DNA of 64,000 nt from Bacterioplanoides sp. SCSIO 12839 (GTDB lineage: Bacteria; Pseudomonadota; Gammaproteobacteria; Pseudomonadales; Oceanobacteraceae). The notes under the pieces are model-generated. The model was given only the letters and a program-made list of their open reading frames with translations, made no database searches and had not been told where the DNA came from. The translations under genes were made by a program, and so were the position numbers. Where the stretch lies: the NCBI RefSeq assembly GCF_024397975.1, contig NZ_CP073745.1:1142501-1206500 (forward strand). The letters are read 5' to 3'. This document shows positions 1 to 9,386 of this stretch, one piece after another (within the stretch, counting starts at the first letter, position 1; each line of letters opens with the position of its first letter).

Positions 1-2
1 TT

Positions 3-1466
3 TCTGCCATTAATCTCCGCTTGTTTCGCAAAAGCCTGAAATACAAAGTCGAAGGCAAAGGCTTTTTATGTACCTTATGTGCGGTGGTGATTAAGTCGCG
101 CACGGCTCATGTGTTTCATGTGGGTGATAGCCGGGTCTATCTGCTGCGCAACGGCGAACTTAAGCAGTTGACTGAAGACCACTCTGTTACCCTGAGAAAA
201 GGCGAAGAATTTTTATCCCGGGCGGTGGGCATGGATAGCCAGCTGCATCTGGAATATAACCAGTTTCCGCTGGAAGAGAATGACATTCTGCTTTGTTCCA
301 GCGATGGCCTGCACAGTTTTATGGATGACAACGAGCTGGTCAGCCTGCTGTCCCAGCCAGGAGGAGCCTCGACACGGGCGGCGAATCTGGTGAAAAAAGC
401 GCTGGAAAACGGCAGTGATGACAATATCAGTGCAACGGTAGGGGTGATTAATACACTGGATGAAGAAAACATCGATGATTACAACGCCCGGCTGACCCGA
501 TTACCATTCCCACCGGCGTTAGAGCCGGGTATGAAGCTGGATGGCTTTGAAGTGCTGGGTGAAATTTATGCCAGTAGCCGCAGCCAGTTATATAAGGTAC
601 GCGACTCAGAATCCGGTGAGGTGATGGTGATGAAAACGCCATCGCTGAACTACGACGGTGATAATCATTATATCGACCGCTTTATTCAGGAAGAGTGGGT
701 GGGGAAACGTATTTCCAGCCCGTATCTGGTGGAAGTAAAACAGATTCAACGGGAAAAAAAGTTTCTGTATTACCTGCTGGAGCTGGTAGAAGGAGTGACG
801 CTGGAAAAGTGGATTGCCGATCATCCCCAGCCAGATCCGGCGATTGCCATTAATATTGTTGAACAAATCGCTCTTGGGCTATCTGCGTTACATCGCAACG
901 ATACCGTGCATCAGGATCTGCGCCCGGCCAATATTATGATTAATGGCGATAACCAGATAAAAATTGTCGATTTTGGTTCGGTGTATGTAGCGAGTCTGGC
1001 GGAGGTGTTTACTCCGATTCGTCACGAGGGTGTTTTAGGCACCGCCAGTTATGCCGATCCTAATTATTTGTTAGGAAAGAACAGTGCGACCCAGGGCGAT
1101 TTATACGCGTTGGCGACCATTACTTATGAGCTATTTACCAGCCAACTGCCGTATGGTGAAGGCGTGGAAGAATGTCGCACCGCGGTGGATTATGACCGGC
1201 TGCGTTATCACAGTGCCACACAATATAACCACATTATCCCGGTGTGGTTTGATCGTGCTTTGGAAAAAGGTGTGAAACTTGACCTGGAAGCACGTTATTT
1301 ATCCATTGCAGACTTTATTCGGGATCTGAAGAATCCTAATGCCGATTTTCTGCGCGATGACCCCAAAATTGAAATGACCAAAAGCCCGCTCTTATTCTGG
1401 CAGGCCATGTCAGCCTTCTGGATTCTGATGTTATTGCTGATGGTGGTGCTGTTCTCGGCCGATTAA
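3..1466 (+). CDS. Bifunctional PP2C-type phosphatase / Ser-Thr protein kinase (5' truncated by window edge)
   Basis: The frame is open to the left edge, so this is the C-terminal part of a longer gene. The fragment starts inside a PP2C phosphatase domain: a HVGDSR segment is followed by a CSSDGL segment and a GSDDNISA motif, all typical metal-binding PP2C signatures. A protein kinase domain follows from about residue 180 of the fragment. It has the catalytic loop HQDLRPAN (Asp near 304, HQD instead of HRD) and a DFG motif near 323. The protein ends in one hydrophobic membrane anchor (about 20 residues, bases 1390-1455), so both domains should face the cytoplasm. PP2C-kinase fusions of this shape are often found beside nitrate/nitrite assimilation genes; that context would lie outside this window. 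The substrate is unknown. Confidence 0.88.
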   Translation, partial: SAINLRLFRKSLKYKVEGKGFLCTLCAVVIKSRTAHVFHVGDSRVYLLRNGELKQLTEDHSVTLRKGEEFLSRAVGMDSQLHLEYNQFPLEENDILLCSSDGLHSFMDDNELVSLLSQPGGASTRAANLVKKALENGSDDNISATVGVINTLDEENIDDYNARLTRLPFPPALEPGMKLDGFEVLGEIYASSRSQLYKVRDSESGEVMVMKTPSLNYDGDNHYIDRFIQEEWVGKRISSPYLVEVKQIQREKKFLYYLLELVEGVTLEKWIADHPQPDPAIAINIVEQIALGLSALHRNDTVHQDLRPANIMINGDNQIKIVDFGSVYVASLAEVFTPIRHEGVLGTASYADPNYLLGKNSATQGDLYALATITYELFTSQLPYGEGVEECRTAVDYDRLRYHSATQYNHIIPVWFDRALEKGVKLDLEARYLSIADFIRDLKNPNADFLRDDPKIEMTKSPLLFWQAMSAFWILMLLLMVVLFSAD

Positions 1467-1472
1467 TAACAG

Positions 1473-1490
1473 CCGGGAACAGCTTCCCGG
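1473..1490. terminator. Hairpin between convergent genes
   Basis: A perfect 7-bp stem CCGGGAA/TTCCCGG with a 4-base loop lies between the kinase/phosphatase stop and the nrdD stop. There is no clear T-run on either side, so it may be a weak or factor-assisted terminator for the two convergent genes. Confidence 0.45.
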
Positions 1491-1491
1491 A

Positions 1492-3306
1492 CTAAAGTAC
1501 AGCCTGTTCAGCGGATTGCCGCTTATAAAAACGAATATCGTGCTCCTGTTGTCGTGCCTGGCTAAAGGCCGATACCCGCTTAAGATAACCAATCACCCGG
1601 GTGGCATGGTCGACATTGTCACTGCCGCAGTGGCTACAGCAATATCGTGTACGCTTGTCGATGTGATCACAGTCATTGCAAACCGTGATACGGACATTAA
1701 TGCAGAAATACTGGCAACCGGTTTGTGCCGCGACTTTATATAACTGACGATATTGTTTGGCGGATAAGGCTTCGTCCAGATTGAGGTGCAGTGCTGAACC
1801 ACCATCGAGATATTCGACCATATCACCACCGTGCAGCATAAATTTATCGAGTGGATTACAGCTGCTATCCTCTACCAGATAAAAATACGAGTTGTAGCAA
1901 TCCCGGTTAACCTGATAGCCGTCTTTTTTGTCCCATTTCGCATTTTTAACCCCAAGGTTTTCGGCGGGTACAAATTCGGTATTAAATAATACTCCGGTTT
2001 CTTTTTTGGCTTTCTGGTTTGCCTGATAAATCACCTGTAAGCGTTGGCGTACAAAGGCTTTATATTCCGGGTTATTACCAACCACGACCCCCTGACTCTC
2101 CGCGGCTTCTGCCATGCCGTTGATACCAATGGTTAAAAACTGCTTACTCAGATCAATCAGGCCATTGTCATACACCGGCAGCATGCCGTGATCGCGGTAG
2201 TCTTCCATTAGCATGCGATAAGCCAGCTGGTATTGATGAATTTTTTCTACTTCGCTGTTTAAATCACGGCCATCCTGCTCTAAACGGTTCATATTCAGGG
2301 TGATCACATTAATAGAGCCAGTGCTGACGCCGCCGGCACCTAAGGTGTAAGAAAAGGTATTGTCAGTAATCTCATTGCGCAAACGACAGCAGGACGCCAG
2401 CGAATCAGGATTATCGGACAGGTAGCTGAAGAAGGAGTTTCCTTGTGCTAGCTGTTCAGAGCAGAACTGAGCAAACTCAGGATCTTTGCAGTCACCGTTA
2501 TCCGTTAACATGGCTGCGGTAACAACCGGGAACGTGAGAATGGCTTTTTTACGCTCTTCATTAAACCAGTTCATAAAGAAACGCTGCAGTTTTTCAACCC
2601 GCGGCCAATCCGGCCTTTGCAGTTCTCCTTGTTCGTTTTCATGGGGAAACACAAAGTCGGCAAACATGGAGTCAAAATAATACTGATCATAAATTGAGAT
2701 ATTCCAGAATACACTTTGATAACCCCGGGCCGCTGCGGGCTGATTTAACGCGTACACCACATGTTGCAGATGATTGGCAATACATTCGGTGTTAGTTTCC
2801 AGATACTCATCACCATAATCACGCGCGGCAAAATGATCGAAATAAGTGAGGAATTCGACGGTGGCGATGGCTCCGGCAAATTGGGCACTGACGGCAAATA
2901 CCAGATTAACAAATGAACCACAAAACGATTCCAGGTGTTGAGGTGCTTTGGATTCTCCACCCAGCTTGGTTAAGCCATGTAATAAAAACGGATACATGGT
3001 GATAGAAGCGCAGTAGGGTTTTAAACTGGTTTCGTCGTGGATATAAATTTCGTGGTCATTGATCTGGCGTTCATACTCTGTGGCCAGTTGTGCACCGTAT
3101 AGCTGCGTGATTTTCTCTTTTACTTTCGCGCGGTTTACCTGAATCACCGCGTCTTTCATTAATTCTGCTTCGAGTGTGGCAATGTTTTTATGGGTAACGT
3201 TGGCATTGGCATCAAACTTCGATCCCTGGGCCGCATTACTGGCGTGCACATAGTCATCGATAAACTGCAGTTTTTCCTGAACCTGATGTGGGGTAAGGCG
3301 CAACAT
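1492..3306 (-). CDS. nrdD: Anaerobic ribonucleoside-triphosphate reductase (class III)
   Basis: Oxygen-sensitive glycyl-radical enzyme that reduces ribonucleoside triphosphates to dNTPs. The chosen ATG at 3306 follows AAGGAG at good spacing and gives 604 residues; a longer open frame to 3393 overlaps nrdG and lacks support. The C-terminal zinc site has four Cys (CNDC and CSHC pairs). The glycyl radical motif RVIGYL sits about 30 residues from the end, with the radical Gly where families usually have RVxGYL. A CC pair in SCCRLRNEI is the probable active-site thiol region. At 604 residues it matches the short phage-T4-like form and has no N-terminal ATP-cone, unlike the roughly 710-residue E. 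coli enzyme, so overall-activity control by dATP at that site is not expected. It forms an operon with nrdG, 40 bp upstream. Confidence 0.95.
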   Translation of the reverse strand: MLRLTPHQVQEKLQFIDDYVHASNAAQGSKFDANANVTHKNIATLEAELMKDAVIQVNRAKVKEKITQLYGAQLATEYERQINDHEIYIHDETSLKPYCASITMYPFLLHGLTKLGGESKAPQHLESFCGSFVNLVFAVSAQFAGAIATVEFLTYFDHFAARDYGDEYLETNTECIANHLQHVVYALNQPAAARGYQSVFWNISIYDQYYFDSMFADFVFPHENEQGELQRPDWPRVEKLQRFFMNWFNEERKKAILTFPVVTAAMLTDNGDCKDPEFAQFCSEQLAQGNSFFSYLSDNPDSLASCCRLRNEITDNTFSYTLGAGGVSTGSINVITLNMNRLEQDGRDLNSEVEKIHQYQLAYRMLMEDYRDHGMLPVYDNGLIDLSKQFLTIGINGMAEAAESQGVVVGNNPEYKAFVRQRLQVIYQANQKAKKETGVLFNTEFVPAENLGVKNAKWDKKDGYQVNRDCYNSYFYLVEDSSCNPLDKFMLHGGDMVEYLDGGSALHLNLDEALSAKQYRQLYKVAAQTGCQYFCINVRITVCNDCDHIDKRTRYCCSHCGSDNVDHATRVIGYLKRVSAFSQARQQEHDIRFYKRQSAEQAVL

Positions 3307-3346
3307 GGCGGATCTCCTTGGGGTTTTAATGGCTGTGATGTTGAAA

Positions 3347-3820
3347 TTAATCGGTCTGCTGAAACAAATAGGTAAGGTCAGCGCTGATTTCACCGTTGTG
3401 TAACTGGTAATAACGCTGATTGGTTTGTGGATGATCTAACCCACCGCGAATGCTGACCCAGGGGCCCAGTTTGACGAAATCCAGATAAGGGCGCAGATGG
3501 TGGGAAATATGATTTAAGCCGGAATACAGGCAGGTTTTCATCCGATAACGTCGGGCAATTTTTAATTTCTGTTGCAGATTAAACACCGCCCATTCACCAC
3601 CCATAAACACCACTGCGGTAATCAGCCCCTGATAGCTATTAAGCCAGGTTTCGAAGGTTTGGTCTGATAATGGTTTGCCATTGCTGGCGCACCAGAGTTC
3701 CGGGCTATGGCAACCGTCACAGGCAAGTGGGCAGCCATAACAAGTAAACGCCAGTGCAATCTCTCCGGGGCATTCCTGGAAAACCACATAAGGAGTCCCT
3801 GTTCTTAACTCTGATTTCAT
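3347..3820 (-). CDS. nrdG: Anaerobic ribonucleotide reductase activating protein (radical SAM)
   Basis: Radical-SAM activase that installs the glycyl radical on NrdD using S-adenosylmethionine and a 4Fe-4S cluster. The protein has 157 residues, the usual NrdG size. The cluster-binding CxxxCxxC is C30, C34 and C37, and a GGEW-type segment (MGGEWAV) follows for SAM binding. The ATG at 3820 has only a weak ribosome site. The gene is first in the nrdG-nrdD operon, and two tandem NrdR-like boxes lie directly upstream, which indicates control by NrdR. The gene order activase then reductase is the reverse of E. coli. Confidence 0.94.
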   Translation of the reverse strand: MKSELRTGTPYVVFQECPGEIALAFTCYGCPLACDGCHSPELWCASNGKPLSDQTFETWLNSYQGLITAVVFMGGEWAVFNLQQKLKIARRYRMKTCLYSGLNHISHHLRPYLDFVKLGPWVSIRGGLDHPQTNQRYYQLHNGEISADLTYLFQQTD

Positions 3821-3825
3821 TTTTA

Positions 3826-3872
3826 TTTCTATATGTTGTGTTGTTTTGCTCTTGTTGGTCTACATATAGTGT
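3826..3872 (-). promoter_or_regulatory. Tandem NrdR boxes upstream of nrdG-nrdD
   Basis: Two sites resemble the NrdR consensus ACACTATATATAGTGT. Site 3826-3841 reads TTTCTATATGTTGTGT (11 of 16 match by eye) and site 3857-3872 reads GGTCTACATATAGTGT (12 of 16). Their starts are 31 bp apart, three helical turns, the spacing known for paired NrdR boxes. The pair lies immediately upstream of the nrdG start, where a repressor would block transcription. Confidence 0.7.
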
Positions 3873-4022
3873 TTCCTGAATCGAAACTAAGTGAAAGGCA
3901 GGTGAGGAGGTATTGCGAAGGAGGAAAGGCGGTAGCTCTTCAGAGGTAAAGTCGTCAGGGAAGTGATGTGTTATTAATTTAAAAGAGACATTGTCAAATA
4001 ATTAGCTGAGGCAGAAGTAACG

Positions 4023-4397
4023 ATGGCCGACCCGCAAGCGACTGAAAAACCCCTGGTGTATTCTTGTTCCGGATGTTCCAACATTGCACAGTTAGCCAAT
4101 CAGTTGGCGATCGATCTTGATCGTGAGCAGCTGGCTGAGATGTCCTGTATTGCAGGTATCGGTGGTGGTGTTGAACCGCTGGTTAAAAAAGCTCGCAGCG
4201 GCCGCCGTATTATTGCGCTGGACGGCTGCCAGTTACACTGTGTTAAAAACTGTCTGAAACAGCGTTGTCTGCAAGCAGATCTGCATTACACCCTGAGTGA
4301 GTTTGGCATTCGCAAACGCTACCATATGGATTTTGACAAGAAAGATCTGGCAATCGTTAAACAACACCTGATGGAGGATTTAACCCGGGCAGATTGA
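4023..4397 (+). CDS. DGC-domain putative zinc-binding protein
   Basis: A 124-residue Cys-rich cytoplasmic protein. It carries the DGCQLHC motif that names the DGC family, plus an N-terminal CSGCSN pair, a central MSCIAGIGGG stretch and later CVKNC and QRC cysteines. These spaced Cys suggest a metal (probably zinc) site, but no biochemical role is established for the family that I can name. It is divergent from nrdG-nrdD and shares the 200-bp upstream region with it. A link with redox or metal control of the reductase is only inference. Confidence 0.75.
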   Translation: MADPQATEKPLVYSCSGCSNIAQLANQLAIDLDREQLAEMSCIAGIGGGVEPLVKKARSGRRIIALDGCQLHCVKNCLKQRCLQADLHYTLSEFGIRKRYHMDFDKKDLAIVKQHLMEDLTRAD

Positions 4398-4409
4398 CTG
4401 AAATCCGTA

Positions 4410-5249
4410 TTAGTTTTTACCTTCTTCCGTTGGCGCAACGTCTTCTTCCGTCTCAACCGGAATAACTTTCACCACCACGCCCAACATTGGGTGATCCACA
4501 TAATGCAGCTCGTTACTACGCATCCGGCGGCTTTGCTGGATATGCGCTGAGCGAATCGGTACAACCTGTTGTTCACTTAAAGACAGCTGTTCTTGTGCGT
4601 ATAAATCTGCGCGATAATCAGCCGTTTCTGACTGCGACGACGGTAAACTTAAATTCGCCAGTTCTGGTGTTTCTTCCAGCTGATAATGTTGCATTTTCAG
4701 GTCGGTATTAATGTGTAGATAGCGGCTGACGTGTAGTTGTAATGTACCGCGCAATTCAATGGTGAATGGACCGGATAATTCAACCTCAATCGGGTGCTGA
4801 ATGGCATTTTTCTCGTCCTGAATGGGTTCAATCCAGGCTTGATGCCAGATCACTTCCATATCATTGCGACGATTAATTTTTGCGGCTTTATCTGCAAATA
4901 ATTTGTGCTCCAACGGAGTTAATGCCGTTGGCAAACTGGCAGAAGGTACCTGAGAAAAGTCGAACTCTGCTAATAACTTTTGCTCTTCAGTGCTATTGGC
5001 TTCCGCCCACCAGTTGTATTGGTTTTCTGTTTCTTCATATTGCTGATACACCTCAGCTGAAACAGGCTGAGCATCAATGGCATCGGGCCAGAGTTCGTTA
5101 TCGATGGTTTCTTCATCCTGATAGGCAACCAGCATGACTTCGACACGATACCAGGGGTTTGCTTGTGCAGTAGCAGGAAGCAGGGCCGCAGATAACAGCA
5201 ATAGAGAGAAGCCTGTAGCGGTACGGCGTAAAGAGGAAAACAAACTCAC
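4410..5249 (-). CDS. CsiV-like periplasmic protein (peptidoglycan-associated)
   Basis: A 279-residue protein with a clear signal peptide ending near ATAQA (residues 1-30). The body starts with NPWYRVEVMLVAY and ends with a conserved segment QQSRRMRSNELHYVDHP followed by LGVVVKVIP, both typical of the CsiV family described in Vibrio cholerae, where the protein binds peptidoglycan and is needed for cell shape during D-amino-acid-dependent growth. The gene lies 22 bp behind mfd in the same direction, the usual family neighbourhood, so it is probably co-transcribed with mfd. The C-terminal tail is acidic and low in complexity. Confidence 0.82.
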   Translation of the reverse strand: MSLFSSLRRTATGFSLLLLSAALLPATAQANPWYRVEVMLVAYQDEETIDNELWPDAIDAQPVSAEVYQQYEETENQYNWWAEANSTEEQKLLAEFDFSQVPSASLPTALTPLEHKLFADKAAKINRRNDMEVIWHQAWIEPIQDEKNAIQHPIEVELSGPFTIELRGTLQLHVSRYLHINTDLKMQHYQLEETPELANLSLPSSQSETADYRADLYAQEQLSLSEQQVVPIRSAHIQQSRRMRSNELHYVDHPMLGVVVKVIPVETEEDVAPTEEGKN

Positions 5250-5271
5250 GCGTTCGGGTCCTTTTGTCTGT

Positions 5272-8200
5272 TTATTGTTGGAGTTGCGAAACGACTTGTT
5301 CGATCACGTTAAAACGTTGATCCATGCTGCGCATATTAAAGAAGAAGCGCAGTGTGTGGCCGCCTTCGAGTTTATAGCTGTTGGGTTTGGTTTGCACCAG
5401 CTTCACCAGAGTGAAAGGGTCAATCTGAGTTTCAGCGGCAAATTCGATACGACCGGCTTCGTCACTGGCATCCAGTTTGGCGATACCCAGTGGTGTTAAT
5501 TTGAGCTTCAGCGCAGTCTGGCGGAACAGGTTTTTCACTGCATCCGGTAATAAACCAAAACGGTCGATCATTTCAATTTGTAAGTCTTTTAATCCCGCTT
5601 CATCACGGGCGCTGGCGATGCGTTTATACAGGGTTAAACGACCATTTACATCGGGCAGATAATCCGCCGGAATTAACGCCGGAACGTGCAGGTTCACTTC
5701 CGTGCCCTGATTCAGTACCAGATCGTCACCCGGTTGTTTGCCGGACTTAATCGCGTTAACCGCTTGCTCCAGCATTTCCATATACAGGGTGAAACCAATG
5801 GTTTCGATCTGGCCACTTTGTTCGTCGCCTAATAATTCACCGGCACCACGAATCTCCAAATCGTGGGTGGCCAGCATAAAGCCAGCGCCAAGATCTTGCG
5901 CAGAGGAAATCGCTTCCAAACGTTTCTCCGCATCTTTGGTCATGGTTTTTGGCGGCGGTGTTAATAAATAGGCATACGCCTGGTGATGCGAACGACCAAC
6001 ACGACCCCGCAGCTGGTGCAGCTGCGCTAAGCCGAATTTATCCGCGCGTTCGATAATCATGGTGTTGGCTGATGGAATATCGATACCGGTTTCCACAATG
6101 GTGGTACACACCAGCACGTTGGCACGTTTGTGATAGAAGTCGCCCATCACGCCTTCTAATTCACGCTCACTCATTTGGCCATGGGCAAAGGTGACCCGTG
6201 CTTCGGGAATGGCTTCGCTTAATTCACGTGCCACTTTTTCAATGCTTTTCACTTCGTTATGCAGGTAATACACCTGACCACCACGCAGGATTTCCCGCAA
6301 AATCGCTTCTTTAATGGTGGCGTCGTCGTGCTGGCGAACAAAGGTTTTCACACTTAAACGTTTAGCCGGCGGTGTGGCAATAATGGATAAATCACGAATG
6401 CTCGCCATTGCCATATTTAACGTTCGTGGAATTGGCGTGGCGGTTAACGTCAGGATATCAACGTTGGCACGCAGGGATTTTATGCGCTCTTTTTGAGTCA
6501 CACCAAAGCGGTGTTCTTCATCGATAATTAATAACCCGAGCTGGTCGAACTTCACATCTTTTTGCAGCAGTTTGTGAGTACCCACAACAATATCCGTTTG
6601 GCCTTCGAGCATTTTATCCAACGAGGCCTGGGTTTCTTTGGCGGATTTAAACCGTGATAACACATCGACTTTGACCGGCCATTCGGCAAACCGGTCGGCG
6701 AAGTTCTGGTAGTGCTGTTGCGCCAGCAGGGTCGTCGGTACTAATACCGCCACCTGTTTACCGCTTTGCACGGCCATAAAGGCGGCACGCATGGCCACTT
6801 CGGTTTTACCAAAACCAACGTCACCACACACCAGGCGGTCCATTGGGCGTTTGCCGGTCATATCACCAATCACAGCTTCAATGGCTGCTTGCTGATCGGG
6901 TGTTTCTTCAAATGGGAAACCCGCGGCAAAACGGCGGTAATCATCGTCGGGCTTATCGAAAGCAAAACCTTTTTTCGCTTCACGGCGAGCGTAAATATCC
7001 AGTAGCTCAGCCGCAGTATCGCGGATTTTTTCGGCCGCTTTGCGTTTGGCTGCGGCCCATTTTTCACTGCCGAGTTTATTCAGCGGTGCGGTGCTTTCAT
7101 CACCGCCGCCATAACGGGAAATTAAATGCAGCGATAAAACCGGCACGTATAATTTTGAACCGGTGGCGTATTCCAGCATTAAAAACTCGTTGGTCTGACC
7201 TCCGGCCTCTAACGTTTCCAATCCTAAATAACGGCCCACACCGTGATCCAAATGCACCACCGGCGAACCCGGTTGTAACTCGGATAAATCACGGATCATT
7301 AAATCCGCATCGGTGGTTTTTTTAGCGCGGCGACGGCGCTGCTGAATGCGTTGGCCGAATAATTCGTTTTCAGTGATGATCACCAGCTGATCTTCGGTCA
7401 GCTGAACACTGTGCTCAATCGGGCCGATAATAATACCGAGAGCATCGCTACCGGTTGCAAAGTCATCCCAACTCTCGATTTCCCGTGGACGAATTTCAAT
7501 GCGGCGTAATAAATCTTTTAATGCTTCACGGCGACCGGCAGATTCTGCACAGAATAAAACCCGCTGATTACCACCCTGATCTGCCGCGTTTTCTTTCAAC
7601 CACATTTCCAGGCGTTGAGAGGGTTGCTCCAAACGGGAGTCAACACTGATATCTACCATTTTTTCGGCGGCATATGCGGTGGCACCGGCACGACTGGGTA
7701 AGTCTTTATCGTGCCATTGGGCACGTGGGAACTCGTTTAAACGGCTGAATAACTGATCGGCTGCCAGGAATAAATGGCTGGGTGCCAGAATCGGGCGCTG
7801 AATATCGTAACGACGGCTTTCGTAACGTTCTTCAACGTCTTTGCGGAAATGTTCAACCGAGGCTTCTAATTCGCTGTCGTGAATCACCAGGGTATTTTTT
7901 GGCAGGTGATCAAAGAAGTTACCTAAATCGTCTTCAAAAAACAGCGGAAGATAATATTCGATACCGGCCGGCGCAATACCGTCAGCAATATCGGTATAAA
8001 TCGGGCACTGTTTGCCATCTTGTTCAAAGAAGTCGTACCAGCGGCCTTTAAAGGTACGAATGGCCGTGGTGTTTAGTGGAAATTCGCGCGCGGGCAAAAT
8101 ACGGATGGAATCCACTTTATCGACGGTACGCTGGCTATCCGGCTCAAAGGTACGCAGGGTTTCAATTTCATCATCGAATAATTCGATACGGAACGGCATC

Positions 8201-8733
8201 TCCTGACCCATGGGGAAGATGTCCATAATCGAACCACGTACGGCAAACTCGCCGTGTTCATACACAGTATCCACACAATGGTAACCGGCTGCTTCCAGTT
8301 TCAGGCGGGTGGCGTCGACATCAAAATTGGCTCCGACATCTAGCGCAAAACTCTGACCCTGATAAAAGTTGGCTGGCGGTAAACGATGCAGCAGGGTGCT
8401 GATTGGCAGGATCAGAACCCCTTGTTTTAAATCGCTCAGCTGGCTCAGGGTCGCAATACGTTGGGAGACAATATCCTGGTGTGGAGAAAATACATCGTAG
8501 GGCAGGATTTCCCAATCCGGGAAGTGTAATACCGGCAGTTCGCTGGCAAAGAAGCGAATCTCTTCTTCCAGACGCAGAGCGGTGTTTGGATCACGGGTGA
8601 CAACCAGAGTCAGACCTTGTTGCTGGCTCGCCGCGCTGGCAATCGCCAATGCCTGACTGGCACCGTGCAGGTCTCCCCAAAAGCGACGTTCCGCGGCTTT
8701 ACTCGGGCAATCTGGGTGTAGCGGGCTGACCAT
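5272..8733 (-). CDS. mfd: Transcription-repair coupling factor Mfd
   Basis: ATP-driven DNA translocase that removes RNA polymerase stalled at lesions and recruits UvrA. It has 1153 residues, close to the E. coli protein. Domains in order: a UvrB-homology region, the RNA polymerase interaction domain around residues 490-540 (begins PGSPVVHLDHGVGRYLGL), an SF2/RecG-like motor with Walker A GDVGFGKTE near 640 and DEEH near 740, and the C-terminal TRCF domain. The ATG at 8733 follows GGAG at 7 bases. A CsiV-like gene follows 22 bp downstream. Confidence 0.98.
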   Translation of the reverse strand: MVSPLHPDCPSKAAERRFWGDLHGASQALAIASAASQQQGLTLVVTRDPNTALRLEEEIRFFASELPVLHFPDWEILPYDVFSPHQDIVSQRIATLSQLSDLKQGVLILPISTLLHRLPPANFYQGQSFALDVGANFDVDATRLKLEAAGYHCVDTVYEHGEFAVRGSIMDIFPMGQEMPFRIELFDDEIETLRTFEPDSQRTVDKVDSIRILPAREFPLNTTAIRTFKGRWYDFFEQDGKQCPIYTDIADGIAPAGIEYYLPLFFEDDLGNFFDHLPKNTLVIHDSELEASVEHFRKDVEERYESRRYDIQRPILAPSHLFLAADQLFSRLNEFPRAQWHDKDLPSRAGATAYAAEKMVDISVDSRLEQPSQRLEMWLKENAADQGGNQRVLFCAESAGRREALKDLLRRIEIRPREIESWDDFATGSDALGIIIGPIEHSVQLTEDQLVIITENELFGQRIQQRRRRAKKTTDADLMIRDLSELQPGSPVVHLDHGVGRYLGLETLEAGGQTNEFLMLEYATGSKLYVPVLSLHLISRYGGGDESTAPLNKLGSEKWAAAKRKAAEKIRDTAAELLDIYARREAKKGFAFDKPDDDYRRFAAGFPFEETPDQQAAIEAVIGDMTGKRPMDRLVCGDVGFGKTEVAMRAAFMAVQSGKQVAVLVPTTLLAQQHYQNFADRFAEWPVKVDVLSRFKSAKETQASLDKMLEGQTDIVVGTHKLLQKDVKFDQLGLLIIDEEHRFGVTQKERIKSLRANVDILTLTATPIPRTLNMAMASIRDLSIIATPPAKRLSVKTFVRQHDDATIKEAILREILRGGQVYYLHNEVKSIEKVARELSEAIPEARVTFAHGQMSERELEGVMGDFYHKRANVLVCTTIVETGIDIPSANTMIIERADKFGLAQLHQLRGRVGRSHHQAYAYLLTPPPKTMTKDAEKRLEAISSAQDLGAGFMLATHDLEIRGAGELLGDEQSGQIETIGFTLYMEMLEQAVNAIKSGKQPGDDLVLNQGTEVNLHVPALIPADYLPDVNGRLTLYKRIASARDEAGLKDLQIEMIDRFGLLPDAVKNLFRQTALKLKLTPLGIAKLDASDEAGRIEFAAETQIDPFTLVKLVQTKPNSYKLEGGHTLRFFFNMRSMDQRFNVIEQVVSQLQQ

Positions 8734-8827
8734 GCACTGGCTCCATCAACTAAGGCGACTAAAATAGCGCGTCAGTTTAACGAATCAGGGCCGGAAAGTT
8801 GAGTGATGTGATTAACGATTCAACGTC

Positions 8828-9022
8828 TTACTCTGGTGGAAAGCCGCAGGATGTTGTGGGAAAGGTTGGAGAGGTCATCACTTCATCAAAACTGACCTCG
8901 ATATGGCGTACTTGCGGAGAAGGCAATAGCCCCGAATAGGCGGCCAGTGATGCGCAGCACACCATCATAATAAGCCCGGCGGTGATGACCGGTGCAACCA
9001 GCTTGTGAAGTTTGTACGACAT
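8828..9022 (-). CDS. Small single-span membrane protein, unknown
   Basis: A 64-residue frame starting at the ATG at 9022, which is preceded by AAGAAG at 7 bases; the longer frame to 9058 lacks such a site. Residues about 8-32 form one hydrophobic helix (from LVAPVITAGLIMM onward), and a short polar tail with two further Cys follows. No family recognised. It lies upstream of mfd in the same direction, 94 bp away, and could be a leader gene or independent. Evidence is limited to the ribosome site and the membrane helix. Confidence 0.45.
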   Translation of the reverse strand: MSYKLHKLVAPVITAGLIMMVCCASLAAYSGLLPSPQVRHIEVSFDEVMTSPTFPTTSCGFPPE

Positions 9023-9058
9023 AACCAACTTCTTATGTATTTTTGTTCTGAAAACCAT

Positions 9059-9386
9059 GAGAGTGTTAATAACCTAGCTCAACAGTCAGGAATTTAAAAG
9101 TACTCTATTTATAATTTCTGAATATGGCGCGAATGTGACGATAAATCGCCTATAACGTACTGATTTTGTTAAGTTTTGTTCGTGTGTTTCTATAAAAAGA
9201 ACAAATTGATGACGAAATAATCCGTTGGTTTTCAGGCACTTTTATTTTTATGGCGCTGAGCAATTGTTCAGAAAATGATGCCTATCATCCAATTTCTGCT
9301 GTTCTTCGTTCATATTTGAGCTAATATTCAGCCTGAAATGTTTTTTGTCAGCAAAGTGCTGTTTTCAGGGAATCTGGATAATAATA
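9059..9386. other. AT-rich intergenic region, no gene seen
   Basis: About 330 bp between two divergent genes. It is AT-rich and contains several possible promoter-like stretches (for example TATAAA near 9192), but I see no convincing coding frame, RNA gene or repeat. It probably holds the two divergent promoters. Confidence 0.5.

Noticed and set aside
137-472. Antisense open frame over the phosphatase domain
   Set aside because: Typical complementary-strand frame of a GC-balanced coding gene, no ribosome site, no recognisable protein.
3881-4022. Purine-rich stretch with AGGAGG-like sites before the DGC gene as a small coding gene
   Set aside because: Frames there are under 20 codons with no conserved features.
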